Positions 11,304 to 23,499 of a DNA stretch of 64,000 bases are shown piece by piece. Below the pieces are notes generated by a model. It did not search any database and had not been told where the DNA came from. It saw only the letters and a list, made by a program, of their open reading frames with translations. The stretch's first letter is position 1, and the number at the start of each line of letters is the position of its first letter. The position numbers were made by a program, and so were the translations under genes. Location: positions 192,395,620 through 192,459,619 of the forward strand of contig CM047805.1 of assembly GCA_026214975.1 (NCBI GenBank). The letters run 5' to 3'. Source of the stretch: Gentiana macrophylla (taxonomy: Eukaryota > Streptophyta > Magnoliopsida > Gentianales > Gentianaceae).

Positions 11304-12073
11304 CAAGTCAAACATATGAAAGATGGAATCTTCATTCATCAAACCAAGTATACCAAGGAGCTGCTGAAGAAATTTGGTATGGAAAATAGCACCAAGGTAT
11401 CAACTCTTATGAATACAGAAGGATGATAGGCAGTCTGCTGTACCTTACTGCCAGCAGACCTGATATATCCTTTGATGTAGGAGTTTGTGCAAAATTTCAA
11501 TCAAAACCTAAGGAGAGTCATCTAGTTGCAGTCAAAATAATTCTCAAGTATCTAAAAGAGACTTTGGGAGTAGGGATATGGTATGCAAAAGATGGAAGTT
11601 TCAAGGTTATATCCTACTCAGATTCTGATTATGCTGGTTTCAAGATTGATAGAAAAAGCACCACAGGAACCTGTCAGTTAATGGGAAATAGACTGGTTTC
11701 CTGGTTCAGTAAGAAACAGAATTCTATATCAACTTCTACTGCTAAAGCTGAATACATTGCTGCTGGAAGTTGTTGTGCACAAATACTTTGGTTAAGACAA
11801 CAATTAAGTGATTATGGAATTGAAGAAAGTGAAATTCCAATTATGTGTGACAACACAAATGCAATTCCAATCACAGAAAATCATGTTTTGCACTCAAGAA
11901 CCAAGCATATTGATGTGAGACATCACTTTATAAGAGATCATGTTGAGAAGAAAGATGTGGTGGTTCTTTACATCCCTACTGAAGATCAACTTGATGATAT
12001 TATCACAAAACCACTGGAGAGTGAAAGATTTGCTAAACTAAGGACTGAACTTGGAATTATAAAAGTTGACTGA
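11304..12073 (+). pseudogene. pol: RT tail and RNase H of S1
   Basis: After the stop at 11301 the same domain continues (QVKHMKDGIFIHQTKYTKEL). A small gap near 11420 is followed by an open frame, 11423-12073. It contains GSLLYLTASRPDISF, SDSDYAGFKIDRKSTTGT, STSTAKAEYIAAGS, CDNTNAIPITENHVLHSRTK and the terminal RTELGIIKVD, a copia RNase H with a natural stop. The ...[16 protein letters not shown]... segment is nearly identical in S2, so the two elements are close relatives. Confidence 0.85.
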
Positions 12074-12736
12074 TACATCTTTGATCAGCAGTGCACTGGA
12101 ATTCACCAAGGGGATTAGTCTTTGCTATGTTGGGTGAGCTCACTTAGTAGACTAGTCATTCCATGTACTTAATTATGTTTGGACGATTGAGCAAATGAAG
12201 TTGCCAAGGGGATTGGTCTTTGTCCTGTTGGGTGAGCTCACTTGACAGATCAGTCATTGGTATTAAACTTCATCTTGTATTATCAGTTGGACAAAAATAA
12301 GAGGAATTGAAGATCAGCAGAGTGATATTGTCAGCAGGCTGCTGAGACATCATTGTCAGTAGGCTGCTGAGCCAAATCTACTAATGACAAGGCTGCTGAA
12401 ATAAACGTTACTCAGTCAAACTTTACCAAAGTTAAAAAGAAAAATAGCGAGATATTTATTTTATCTCTATAACCGCAGTTACACGATCGAACGGTTACAA
12501 TCCGTTATGGGTCTGTCATGGGACACGTGGCAAGATGACATTCACTCAAAATTTAATCGTGGTTAATGCTACAGTACGTGAACAGCATGGTTTCTGACAG
12601 TTACAACCACTTGCTCCTATATATCTTCTACTACATGCAAAGGAGTTATTTACAACTTCGCAGATTATTTCTCTCTAAGAATATACAGTGTGAACACAGA
12701 TTCAATATCCTTCTTTTTCATCTTTTTCAATAAAAA
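12074..12736 (+). promoter_or_regulatory. Spacer after S1 pol with direct repeats, G-box and TATA box
   Basis: Two copies of a block of about 55 bp (starting near 12104 and 12202, period about 98 bp; each contains CCAAGGGGATT and GGGTGAGCTCACTT) are followed by three copies of an AGGCTGCTGA word (12320-12410). A G-box/ABRE-like ACACGTGGC lies at about 12533-12541. A TATA box (CTATATATC) lies at 12617-12625. The extra ORF starts at 12737. The arrangement looks like an independent promoter for that ORF, and the same G-box word plus TATA spacing is present in S2. Confidence 0.5.
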
Positions 12737-14498
12737 ATGGCAGAAAAGAGTGATGTTCAGATTGGAACAAGTCAGAGTGTGAGAGGTTATGTTACTGATT
12801 GTGACACTATTGAGCTAGCTATCAACATTGGAAGATGAATCAGAAGGATTGCTGGCTTAGAAATGTCATCAATAGAAGATCGGAGAGAATTTCATATGTC
12901 AATGTGTTGGAATTCTGGAGAAACATAGTGATAGATGAAGGTAGAGAAGCCTTCACTACAACAGTTAATGGTTGAGAAATCGAAATCACTTCAGATCTAC
13001 TGAGAGAAGTGTTTCATTTTGGACCTGGAAATGGTGTCCCTACCAATCCAGAAGCAATGAACCTGCCAAGGATGAAATTTGTTAATACAATAAAGACAAA
13101 TCAAGCAATTTCATCATCTTTAAGTATCAATGTGAGGTACATTGGATATGAATATAATCTGCCGAGTAAGATTATAGCCAAAAATATACTTGGATTCAGT
13201 GGGAGTCTAGATACACTGTCTGGGTCTAAAATAGACATACTGATCATCATCTCTAGAAGTATGAAGTTTGATTGGGCTGGATTCTTTATACACTACTTGA
13301 ATAAGGTGTTTACTGAAGATAGGGATGGTGTAAGGAAGTCCAAGACCAAGCCCTTAGGTCTACTAATTCAGACCTTGTTGAATCATTTTCAGATACCTGA
13401 TATTTTATCTAATAGGATTAACAAATCCAGATACAAGCCAGAAGTTGCTATTCCTATTCCTGGATTAGATGATGATGAAGATGAAGATGAGGAGGCAACT
13501 GAGAGTGATAATGATGGTGGACAAGAAGAGAGGACAAAACTTAGACATGATGTGCAACCTGCTACATAAAAAAGAGTTGAGAAGAAAAGGAAGGCTGTTA
13601 ATACTAGAAAGATCACAGAAATGTTAAAGCCTAGGAAGACAAGGAAGCAAACAGCAGAGACTGCTGAGTCTGTTGAGGGTCCAGTTGAAGTTGAGGTTAC
13701 TGACCCTGATGTAGTTGCAAAGAAGAAGTCTGCTGCTGAAATTTTAAGAGAGCAACAGAAGGAAGATAGTAGAAAGAGGAAAGTTGCTGAAGTTGAATCA
13801 GAGCAACTTTCTAAGAGAATGAAGGAAATTTCCAAGAAAAAGAAACATGGCAAAGGGAAACAGTTTAGGATTCTGGAGGCTCAGAGGGAAGAAGAGGAAG
13901 AAACGCTGACTCTACTTGTTGGGACCTTTGGAGGCCAGCAGAGTGGACACATAGCTCCTAGAAAGCCAACCATGCCCTTTGAAAGAAAGGAGAAAAAGAA
14001 GAAATATGGGTATGTTGATCCCAAGCTCCAGCTAGTGGCTGATTACTTTCAGTGGAAGTTTGGATTTTATAAAAGACAAAAATCAGCTGCTGAGCCAATG
14101 ACAGATTTTGAGGAGTGGGCTTTTGAAAAGCTAGGAGTGGAGAATTTACTTGATCTAGTTGATACCTCTTTGTTGGAAGCAAGATTGATGGATCTTATTG
14201 ATGAACAAAAGAAGGAAGAGGGTATCAAATTCAGAGATCCAGAGATGATTCAGACAGTGATGACTCTTCATCTGATTCTGGTGATGATCATCTCTCTGGT
14301 CCAGGAGAAGTCAGTGGAACTGCGTTGATAAATGAACCAAGGGTAGAACAGTCCATTGAAGCTTGCAAGTCTGCTGAGGGCCAGCAGACTGGACAAATGG
14401 ATGGAGAATTGGAAGATTTAACCATAGATGGTCTGGAGGCCTTAATAAATGATGGGATAAATATTGGAGGCAACAGACTGGTTGGTGTCTCAGATACA
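12737..14498 (+). pseudogene. Extra ORF of S1 downstream of pol (plant transposon protein-like), broken
   Basis: The ATG at 12737 begins a frame that meets a TGA after about 33 codons. Further frames run 13009-13569 and 13621-14328, separated by stops or frameshifts. The protein is homologous to the extra ORF of S2: VLEFWRNIVIDEG, EIEITSDLLREVFHFGPGNG and MKFDWAGFFIHYLNKVF correspond to S2 segments in the same order. This part resembles the plant-specific 'putative plant transposon protein' family. It is followed by an acidic patch (DDDEDEDEEATESDNDG) and a Lys-rich charged region (about 13580-13860). Its function is unknown. It is cut at 14498 by the L1 LTR. Confidence 0.65.
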
Positions 14499-16329
14499 TG
14501 TTAGTAATACCATCCGCAATGGAAGCGATTTAAGGATCTAGATATATAAATTACACGTAATAAAATAACTAGATCTATTCTACAAGGGGGTTGTAGAACA
14601 TACCTCTTGGATCTCAAAATCCAAGCAGAAGAACCGCAATAGGAAGAACAAAGGATGGTGTGAAGAGCACCACGATCTTCCGCACGTGTGATCCAAGCAA
14701 CTCCCGGTGGAAGGAAATCCTCGTCTCGAATCCTCCCGATATGCTACCCGGAAAACCTCCAAGATTTTCCCCTTTCCCCTTGGCCGAAAATTTCCTTCTC
14801 CTCTCTAAGAGGTGAAGTCGAAAATTATGTGTGTTGTATGAGTTGGGAGAACTCTCTTTATATAGGAGAGTAATCTTTGTCCTCCAAGGATTTTATTTAA
14901 CAAATAAATAAATCCAATAAATAAAAGATAATCCCATAATATTCTAGAACAAATCTAGAATAATATTTATCTTTATTTCTTACTATAAATATTTATCCAA
15001 TAAATATTTTGTGCACATGTCTTATTAATCACAAGAAAACAATTTCTTGCTTACCAAAACATGCCCTTGGCCGAAATTCACCACTTGTGACCTAGTCACA
15101 ATAATTTCGGCCATACACACTAATTGGGCCAAGATTATGAAAAATGCATTTTTCACATATTTAATTATTTAGCCAAACTAATTTAATAGTTCACTAAACA
15201 ATTAATTCACATATCGTTTTAATTAAATTCTAATAAGAACTAAATTAATATTATTAGGATTCAACGTCCGAGAATAGCTATGCTATATTGGAGGCACGTC
15301 GGGGACCATGGACTAATAATCAGCGGCTCCGATAAATCAAATAAATAATTATCTTACGAACAGAATAATTATATTCGATAAATCAATCACAGGAATATGC
15401 CAACATAATCCCGTGACTGCACTCCTCCGATAATAAGATTATATTTATCTCCTCACGAGAATGATAATAAGCGTCTATTGATATAATCATTACATATGGA
15501 TTAATCCTCCATAGACTGTTCATTCTAAATCGGGAAGTTACCGTTAACCCTTTTCAGAACATCTTATCCTTATTTACCATTAACCCCCTAGTGATCAATT
15601 AATTCATACAACTCACTGGTAGCTAATCAGTGTAATATGAACTCCATGGATCGATCAGTTTCTAGGATTAACAAATAAGTGGAATCGTCTATCTACTTCC
15701 ATAAATGGAAGGAATGGATTCTTATCCGTGATAACACGGACTACTCACTCAATCCAAAGATACAATGCCAAGATGGGGTAATTCGGATCACATACTCGGT
15801 GTAATCCATAACCGTCAAGTCAAACCTCATCATCGATTCAAGCGCTTGATCGTGATCACCTCAGAGATTAAGATATATCCATAAATATGATCATCGATTG
15901 ATTCGATAAGACTTCTCGATTACGGAATTATATATGAACTCTAATCAAATCGGTCCAAATTCTATATGATATATCTATCATATATAAATGCCCCACTAGG
16001 TTCTCTTAACCGAAAGTCCGGATAAGACAATCACACCTATTGTGTTCTGGGCGCATTAATAGCACGTCAAAGGAAAGACCCGATACTCTCGATTAACTTC
16101 ACTACGGGCTAATTGTATTTTAAGTACATCTTCACTAACTCAATCCTCCCGTGTATATCCCATATTAATCGAGTTAATTGATTACATAAACGATATACTT
16201 TAGGGTTTTCGTAGTGTAAATACTATTGTCACATCGGTGAATATGAGAATAATAAATATGAATAATAATATCATTTCATTTATTAAATAAAACAATTACA
16301 AAATTGTCTTTCGGGCATCTCACCTAACA
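14499..16329 (-). repeat. 3' LTR of LARD L1
   Basis: Its right end (minus-strand start TGTTAGGTG) matches the L2 LTRs. The middle is collinear with them: the ACAAGGGGG box near the left, the TATA region with inverted ACTCTC/GAGAGT flanks, the ATGCCCCACTAGG block and the TTAACTCAATC-like block. The left end is divergent from L2, so the exact left boundary is less certain. It interrupts the extra ORF of S1. Confidence 0.7.
14856..14866 (-). promoter_or_regulatory. TATA box in the L1 LTR
   Basis: On the minus strand CCTATATAAAG, flanked by ACTCTC/GAGAGT inverted arms. The same box is at 37614-37624 and 44826-44836 in the two L2 LTRs. Confidence 0.55.
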
Positions 16330-16345
16330 ATCTCCCACTTGCACG
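16330..16345 (-). other. Polypurine tract of L1
   Basis: Minus strand CGTGCAAGTGGGAGAT lies directly before the LTR start TGTTAGG. A second AGAGCAAGTGGGAGAT word lies about 70 bp further in (about 16405-16420), so the tract is doubled, as in L2. Confidence 0.65.
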
Positions 16346-17910
16346 AAAGCATGTGATTAATTGTTTTAGAGCACACCCTATTATTTAAAATACAACAAAC
16401 TACATCTCCCACTTGCTCTAAAGCAATGGAGACCCATCCCGTTTTCTAGTACCCATTAAGCATATCATAACCATTGCAGATGACAAAATACACTCCGAGT
16501 GTGCCGTCGTAGGATAGGTCAGTGACTCGGGGAGTACCTACATCTAAATGTTATGGGTCTTAATGATTAGTCAGGTTGTCGGCTCGAGATGATCCATAGA
16601 ATCGACACGTTACCGGTCCATCTAATCATGTGGTACTTTCCCAATATGCTTTTGACCTCTAGTGATTTCGAAAATCCTTATAAGCTACCCCTTCATCGTT
16701 TGCACAATGATGTGGTATCAGCTTCCAAATCTAGAATCACTCTCAGATATGAAAAGGAAATCCTTAAGCTATATCGCCTCTCTAGCTACTACAAAAGCTG
16801 CTAATCACCCAATTAGTTAAAGTTGAGTTGGCGTTGCTGGATTCCTCCAGGCAATATCTTCAACACAAGAGTAAACACTGAGCCTGAGATCGATTTAACG
16901 ATCATCCTCAATGAGTTAACGAGTTCACACATGAATATGTCCGCATATTATTCCTCGTTCTCTTCAAGATACTAAAGGACATACTAAACTTGCTTTGTTA
17001 ACCGCCGAATCTAAGATTCGATCAAAGTTGACATTCAATAACCTGACCATCTCTTACTAGAAAGAGAATCTATCCCATTTCTCTTGATCCGAAGATTTAG
17101 AGAGTCATTCCTGAGGCATAGGGTAGAACTTCCTCGTTGAATGTTGCATACACAGATGCATCATCTTAACCAATAAGATGGATGGGAAACCAGTGACTGA
17201 TTCTAATGAATTCGACCGAGTCAAACTCTTTAGAATGTTGTCCAAATCTCTGTTGCAGAGAATTGTGGCATTGTCAGATTCTGACTTCAGATAACACACC
17301 CATGTTGATTCCAACTGGTGCAGTGTTATCCTTCACAAACAATAATGTATATATTCACTACTGTACTAAAATTGATATCCATTCTACAAAAGACTTATCA
17401 ATATACTGGTCAAATCCACATATTGTAGAAATATATTACTTCCAATGACCGAGAGGTTTGCTTTTTATCCACAAAGGATATAAGCCTTGACAGTCATCCT
17501 GTCATAAGTTCATAAGGCAATACCATACATGCTTCGAATGAATCCAGACTCCGTTTGTTTGGCAAGAAAGTCTCGAGGAATCACCCCTATTTTCTGCTTT
17601 TGAACGAAATCATGCAATACTAAGTGGTAAGAGAGTTCAAGGTCTGATTAACTCTCTACTTCTTAGGAATTACCCCTAGACCACTCAAGCTTTGCTCGAA
17701 AGATAAACTTTCCTATTCATTCTACTCTTTTCCGTGTAGATCCAATTATTCCCACTTTGGGCTGAGGACGCTCAGGTGGTTCTACAAGAGCATGAACAGA
17801 ATCTGAGTACCGAACTCTATTCACAGAGTTATGGCTATTAAACCAACCTCTATTATCGAATCCTATATCGCTCACAAAAGAGCCATAGGTCATCAATCGA
17901 TCCTCGACTA
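16346..17910 (-). repeat. 3' internal region of L1, non-coding
   Basis: This is collinear with about 38998-40490 of L2: both contain the GAGTAAACACTGAGCC block, the CCTCGTTCTC block, the ACCTGAC region and the GACCGAGAGGTT region in the same order. No frame longer than about 80 codons is conserved between them. A 40-50 bp block at 16496-16545 (GAGTGTGCCGTCGTAGGATA...) recurs at 56181-56225 near the other end of L1. It is absent at the equivalent position of L2. Confidence 0.65.
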
Positions 17911-17915
17911 CAAAG

Positions 17916-19234
17916 TGTTGGTCCCAGAGAAGGGTGAAACTATAGTCAGAGGGGGGTGGGGGGGTGGGGGGGGGGGGGTGAATGACTATAGTGGAGTTCT
18001 AAAAACCTTTTTTATTTAAAAGCTTTTGGGCAGCGGATAAGTCCCTTCTTACTATGATGTTGTTCAAATCAGTTTAGACAATCACAGATATAAGTTATGA
18101 TGTAGGTGATTAAGTAAGTGTTTGTAAAGTAAATTGCAGAAATTAAATTTCACAAGGCTTATAGTGGTTCAGGGTGGTGTAATCCCTTAATCCACTCTTC
18201 TCCTGTGATGATTGGAGGAATTCACTATTGTTTTCACAGATACAATAGTATGATTGTCCTTGGCTTCCCAAGCTTCACAATCTGCAAGACTATCACTCCT
18301 TGACTGCAACAGCTTCAGTGATTCAGTCTTCCTTTTGCTGCTCCTTGAGATCAAAATCCTTCAACGGCTATCACAGATTCAACTTTTCTCAGATTGCCTC
18401 GATTGATTGCTTGATTGATGTGAATGTGATTCACACACTTGCTTGATCAATCTCAGTTATGAATATGACTTTGTAGTTCTGATATTTGAGTTGATCACTA
18501 GATGTATCCTTGTAAGTTCAGAGAGAAGGCTTTTCAAATTGTGAGTTTCGCTTTCTTTCTTTTGAATCGTTGTTCTCTTTTTCTGTCAATGCCTTCTATT
18601 TATAGCCTTGAATAACCTTGGTTTTTGTAATTCCGTCCGTTGGCTATATTAATGAGGGAATAATCCTTGATTTCATTAATGATTGTGCATTTAATGCATG
18701 ATCTTCTGAATCTTCATCGTATATCAAATTTGATCTTGTGAATATCTCTTCGCCGCTTTTAGAACGGTAGAGTGAGCCTTCTGACTTAGCCGTTCATTCT
18801 TTCTTTGCTGTTCTCTTTGCCGAAAGTCAGTGTACTCAGCCGATTCACTGTTTTCTTCTTGTTCTAGTTATTTAAGAGTCTTTGTACTTCACTGATCCTT
18901 GATTTGGATGAGACCAGTGTACACCATTTTTGACTATTGAGTTTCATCACTTAAAACATGACTTAGACTTATCCAAGGTCATCACAGACTTCCTTGGTTA
19001 TAAGTCAGATCATAATGTCTTATTTCTTCTCTGCTGGTGCTTGGCTGGCTTTCCTTTGCCGAATATCTGTTTTTGCTTTGCCGTCCTACCAACTAGTACA
19101 ATACTTGTCTGACTCAACTTATACAACATGTCAGACTCTAAGTAAAGACTTATACAGAGAATTCTAAACTTATTCGGGCTTGCTATAACAGTTTAGTATG
19201 GCCATCATCAAAACATAATAAAATGTTCCTAACA
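17916..19234 (-). repeat. 3' LTR of SIRE-type element S2
   Basis: 1319 bp. It matches the LTR at 52271-53660 along its whole length, except for about 90 bp present only in the other copy near 53015-53105. Minus-strand ends are TGTTAGGAAC and GGGACCAACA. Near the left end it has a long G run (about 17950-17979), where the other copy has a short G-rich stretch. The TATA box is at 18597-18604 on the minus strand (CTATAAATAG). Confidence 0.9.
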
Positions 19235-19247
19235 ATTTCCCTTTTTG
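19235..19247 (-). other. Polypurine tract of S2
   Basis: Minus strand CAAAAAGGGAAAT lies immediately before the LTR start TGTTAGG. Confidence 0.7.
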
Positions 19248-19591
19248 ATGATGCCAAAACCCTCATAAGCTCGAACATAAGTAATCAAAAATATTCATAA
19301 TAACCAATGTAACAATTTTATTCATCCATCAAGGGGCAATAAGATATTGCAATATTGTATCTCTTTATTCCAAGGCAAACGATAAGATTAATAAAAACAA
19401 CAGTAATGAGTTTACTTTTCATCTCTTCAAACTCGATGCCTTTGCCTTCATTGTTCTTGCCTTTGTCGCCTTGCCCTTTTTCGTTGGGCTTGCCTTCTCT
19501 TTATCGCCAGGCTTAGCGCTTCCTTCCCCTTTTGGCAAAGACAAAAAGGACTTCAAGATTTGTTGGTGGTGTATCGTAATCGGGAGAGAGG
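19248..19591 (-). other. 3' untranslated stretch of S2 with Lys-rich coding remnant
   Basis: This lies between the stop of the extra ORF and the PPT. On the minus strand about 19430-19560 reads as a Lys/Gly/Arg-rich protein-like stretch in shifted frames, so the extra ORF may once have been longer. It is otherwise AT-rich and featureless. Confidence 0.35.
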
Positions 19592-19900
19592 TCATACCTT
19601 TTCTCCAAGATCTTGTTCTTTGGCCTCGCCAACTTTGAGTAGAAGGTCCAGCTGTTTGCCAGAATGCTCCATTATCTCATCCAGATGCTGAATTTGATGA
19701 GTATGAGCATTGAGAGTGTCCACCAATGGCTTAAGGTTGTTGTCCATTGTCTCAGCATGGAAATCAAGATTGGTTTGGACATGATGATGGATGAGTTGCT
19801 GTAAGTTGCAAAGTAAGTTCCCTTGTCTCTCCATGACCTCATCTTGGATCTTGATATGGCTGATGAGAGCCTCAATCTTGTGATTGAAGGAGGTTGCTTC
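19592..19900 (-). CDS. C-terminal exon-like piece of the S2 extra ORF
   Basis: About 102 codons that continue, in the same frame, the ORF interrupted by A2 at 35794 (the ACTCC duplication is counted once). It contains repeated hydrophobic spacing (NLLCNLQQLIHHHVQTNLDF, then DEIMEHSGKQLDLLLKV), as expected for a coiled coil. It ends with a TGA at 19592-19594. Its function is unknown. Confidence 0.7.
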   Translation of the reverse strand, partial: EATSFNHKIEALISHIKIQDEVMERQGNLLCNLQQLIHHHVQTNLDFHAETMDNNLKPLVDTLNAHTHQIQHLDEIMEHSGKQLDLLLKVGEAKEQDLGEKV

Positions 19901-19905
19901 ACTCC

Positions 19906-21743
19906 TGACGGACCTTTTCTATGCTATCAATCCTTACCGGCAGTGTACCGGGTCAAATTGTAGTGATAGAGTGATGAGTCAGGTGTCGATCCTCAGGGAA
20001 AACTTGGTAATTCACCGTGTGATTAAACACCAAGAAACTGTTATTATCTCAATCTAAGTCGCAATTTTATCATCCAACCAAACTCTAAACTAACAAAGCA
20101 TAAAACTAAAACAGATATATATAAGTATATAAATATATATATAGATATATAGCAATACATATATATATATAGATATAAGTATATATAGGTACCAAAACAA
20201 TATCTAAGGAGGGAGATAGATATTATAATTATAGACTAGCCAAGAATATGTTATTGAATCCTTATATCTTTTAGTGGAATTGGATGTGCTCGATCTTTAT
20301 TTTAAGTTAAATCAATTATACTAAACGGTGCACTCTAAACTAAACAATTCATTCTCACACGAGCATCCGAAATTGTCATATGTCCAATCATTTGTCCAAG
20401 GTCATCCTCAAGCATGGGTCACTCCCGTTTTGTCATTCGCCAATTTTAAGGTATGTCAATTAAACAAATGAATTAAACGTAATAATCTCTCGAGTACATA
20501 TTTCAATAAGAGTTTGTTTCTCCCGAAACAAATCTACCCTGGTTTAGAAATCGGATTCCGTTGTCACGCTTTCACTCGCCAATTTTACCTCCGGTCTTTC
20601 TATTAACGAGTTCACAACCTAACTACGAGGCGTCAATTCATAATTAGATTATGAATTCTTTCATATCAAGTAGCTAATTCAATACGAATATAGAAAGAGA
20701 TTCATTATAACCGATTTTTATCCAATTTTAGTATAGTCATCATCCATTTTCCTAAAAAGATAATACTAATCCAATTTCATATCTTGGCTAGATACTAAGT
20801 TAGCCTAATATCATTATAAGTAATATATAGATACTACAAATACTACATAAACATAAATACATTAGAAAAGTTACAGTGTTACAATCGAAGCATTGAGTTG
20901 TATCCTCCGGAAATAGCAACTCCTTGACATCAATGAGCCTTGATACATCCTCTAAGCATTATAACGATACTTTATACTACAAACATTATTCGGCAGAGTG
21001 CCGTTGTGACTTTTATTTAACTAAAAACAACAAAACGAAACTATAGAGACATATGAAGAAAGATATATGCCTTGGTACACTTCAAAATGGTTGCATTTGA
21101 GGTCTATTTATAGACCATATCACAAGGCCGGGCGTGCCGGACCACCACCGGCGTGCCGGCTACACGAGATATATTCCCTTGTCGAGAGATTTGTGGGCCC
21201 GATTTGAGAGATTTTTACGCAATATTCGCCTTTTCGGAAGGCGCGTGCGGACATACAACATATCGATGTTTGTAAAACCTATCTCGAGTGTAGACCTCAG
21301 ATTGACATGATTTGATATTCGTTGGAAAGCTCTTTTGAAGGCCTACAACTTTCATCAAGGACTTTTTCTCTGAAAATGCCTCTAAGTTAGATCAAATGTC
21401 CGTTGAAGATGAATTACGGTAGAAACATTAAATCAGATTGATCTGTTCAAAGTTGTTAGATTTTGGCATAATCTTTTATCCCACAAAACTCATGATTTAT
21501 ACTTCAAAGTATGTCATATTTTGAGATCTTGATAAACATCTGATCCTGCAACAAACTCAACGAAACACCAAACGTAAATCTGACAAAAAACTATCATTTT
21601 TATCGTTTTTATAACTTATGCATCTAATTATAACTACTATGATTTTTATAAGTTTTTAATGCATTTATATGAAATTATACTAAAATAACATAAATATAAT
21701 AATAAAAAGTCTTATAATATGATCATATATTTTTCATACATCA
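19906..21743 (-). repeat. 3' LTR of Athila element A2
   Basis: 1838 bp, nearly identical to 33952-35793; the differences are mostly 1-2 base indels. Minus-strand start is TGATGTATG and the end is GGTCCGTCA. The TATA box is at 21105-21112 (TATAAATA on minus). A GC-rich double box lies just upstream of it at 21128-21160. Confidence 0.92.
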
Positions 21744-21757
21744 CAACTCCCCACTTA
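21744..21757 (-). other. Polypurine tract of A2
   Basis: Minus strand AAGTGGGGAGTTG directly precedes the LTR start TGATG. It is preceded by GACGATCAAAAGCT, matching the tail of A1. Confidence 0.7.
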
Positions 21758-22565
21758 GCTTTTGATCGTCTCTGAGCAAAATAAGCGATAATATAATTCT
21801 TAGATTAAATTCCTAACTTAGTAACGTATGTTGTCAACATTATAATTATATTAATTTCATCTATCTAAGATTTTTAGAAGATAAAAAGTGTATATAACTT
21901 AATAAACTAGTTATAAAATATTATTTAAATGAAATTTTCATGAATCACTTTATAAGTATAAATAAAATATTTAGAACAACTTTTTAATCTCCAATTGTAT
22001 GATTTATCGGAATCAATGACTAAGTCAAGTAATTGGCAAATTGGCTTGTAACGTTCGTGCTCAGGGTAGTTGGCTAATCAAAAAAAGGATAACAAAGGAA
22101 ATCAAAAGAAAATAGAAGCAAGTCGTAAATGCTTACACCTTCATCTTCTCGATCAAAATTTCTAAATCAAGAACACTCGACGATTAATCGTTTTCAATTT
22201 TTAACTTTAATAACTTCCAAAATATTTTTTCTTTTTTTTTTTTTTTTTTTTTTTTCTTTTTTTCTTCATTAATAACAACATAAATAAGAACTTAAGAACA
22301 TAGGCATTGCTTTATCAAGATTGATCGAGTACTACTCTTTCGATCGAAAATCACGAATCCGGTTTCTTAAACTCGTGATAATTCTTGATAGTTTTGATTC
22401 GACTTTTTCTTTTTCATCGATTTATAGCATATACCTTCATTCCCAAAGAATAGGACATTTCGTGATAATACCTATTTGGACTACTATCATCAGCAAACTT
22501 TATCTCGATATTTTATTTTTGGGTTGTCGATCAAAAGCAGAAAAGATACCTATAATACTGTTCTT

Positions 22566-22605
<40 letters not shown>

Positions 22606-23230
22606 CTTCTTGAGAATAACCATATTTGATAATAAATTGCCTTCCGAATAACATTCATTTCAATCTCAAGATATACCAAATTTCGATGTCATCACCGCTT
22701 ATCCATAAATACATACTAAACTTGCGGGCTTTTCAAAGAAATGTAGACCATTATTAAGTTAGGGTTGTAATTTCTAGTTAATAATAATGGCTATTTTGAG
22801 TGAGGTCTTGATCACTCTACAAGGTGAGGTGGGTGGGGACAAAAATTGGAAATTATGTTCTGTAGGCTTATTTGGCTCTCTGGTTTATCAAAGTTATGCC
22901 AAAATCTCATCATTCCTAATCCGATTCCAATTTCATACTTTGTCTTGAAAAGAAAATTATTCTAAAATTTCATTATAATTATAAGTAACTTTTGTCTAAT
23001 TTCATAAAAGTATTTCATAATATTTATCAAGATATATATACTTAAAATCTTATTAAAAATCTAAAATAGACATAATTAATATAAGAATAATATATCAAGA
23101 TTACTTTACTTAATTAAAAATTTATTCTATCCAAATATATCATTTTATCAAATAATTATATATTATTGCTTATTAAACTAAGTGTATAAGTATTTGATGT
23201 ATTAAATTCAATTTATTTACTAACCAATCT
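21758..23230 (-). other. Non-coding 3' region of A2 with two long T runs
   Basis: Very AT-rich with no supported frame. Two homopolymer-like T runs lie at about 22225-22263 and 22569-22605 (A runs on the element's own strand). The region lies between the two polypurine boxes of A2. Confidence 0.5.
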
Positions 23231-23245
23231 CTACTCCCCACTTAT
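23231..23245 (-). other. Second, internal polypurine box of A2
   Basis: Minus strand TAAGTGGGGAGTAG is preceded by a GGACGATGCCAA block. A1 has the same pair of features (GGACAATGCCAA, then GAGTGGGGGG) at 90-120. Confidence 0.5.
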
Positions 23246-23499
23246 GAATTGGCATCGTCCGATGTCTAATGAGTAGTAAAAATTTGGATTAGAAAATAAA
23301 ATGAATTCTATCATGGTTAGATTATTTTAGGTGTCAAATAGACGAGCGTTTATATAATATAAAAGAAAAACATTTAAAAACATAAATTAAAAACATGCAA
23401 ATATATTACAATACTAAAACACAACTTAAAACTACTAGGAATGTTAAACTAGAAAACCGTAAATTAAGTTAAACTAATTTAAACTAAATTTTTAAACTT

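Larger units (their letters stand above)
4921..14498 (+). mobile_element. SIRE/Sirevirus-type Ty1/copia retrotransposon S1, 3' truncated
   Basis: In order: 5' LTR, initiator-tRNA-Met PBS, gag with two zinc knuckles, a long gag-pol spacer, protease, integrase, reverse transcriptase, RNase H, then an extra ORF after pol. This order and the extra downstream ORF fit the SIRE lineage. Many stops and frameshifts show it is inactive. The element stops at 14498, inside the extra ORF, where the LTR of LARD L1 starts; its 3' LTR is not found in the window. The five bases before it are TGAAG, but no partner copy can be checked. Confidence 0.85.

Noticed and set aside
13389..13853. Ser-rich minus-strand frames opposite the acidic parts of the extra ORFs (also 35818-36091 +)
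   Set aside because: Low-complexity GAA/GAT repeats create open antisense frames; the sense frames carry the family resemblance.
18930..19112. Identical 60-codon frames at 18930-19112 and 53357-53539 as a conserved small protein
   Set aside because: They are the same position in the two LTRs of S2, antisense to the element; identity comes from LTR duplication.
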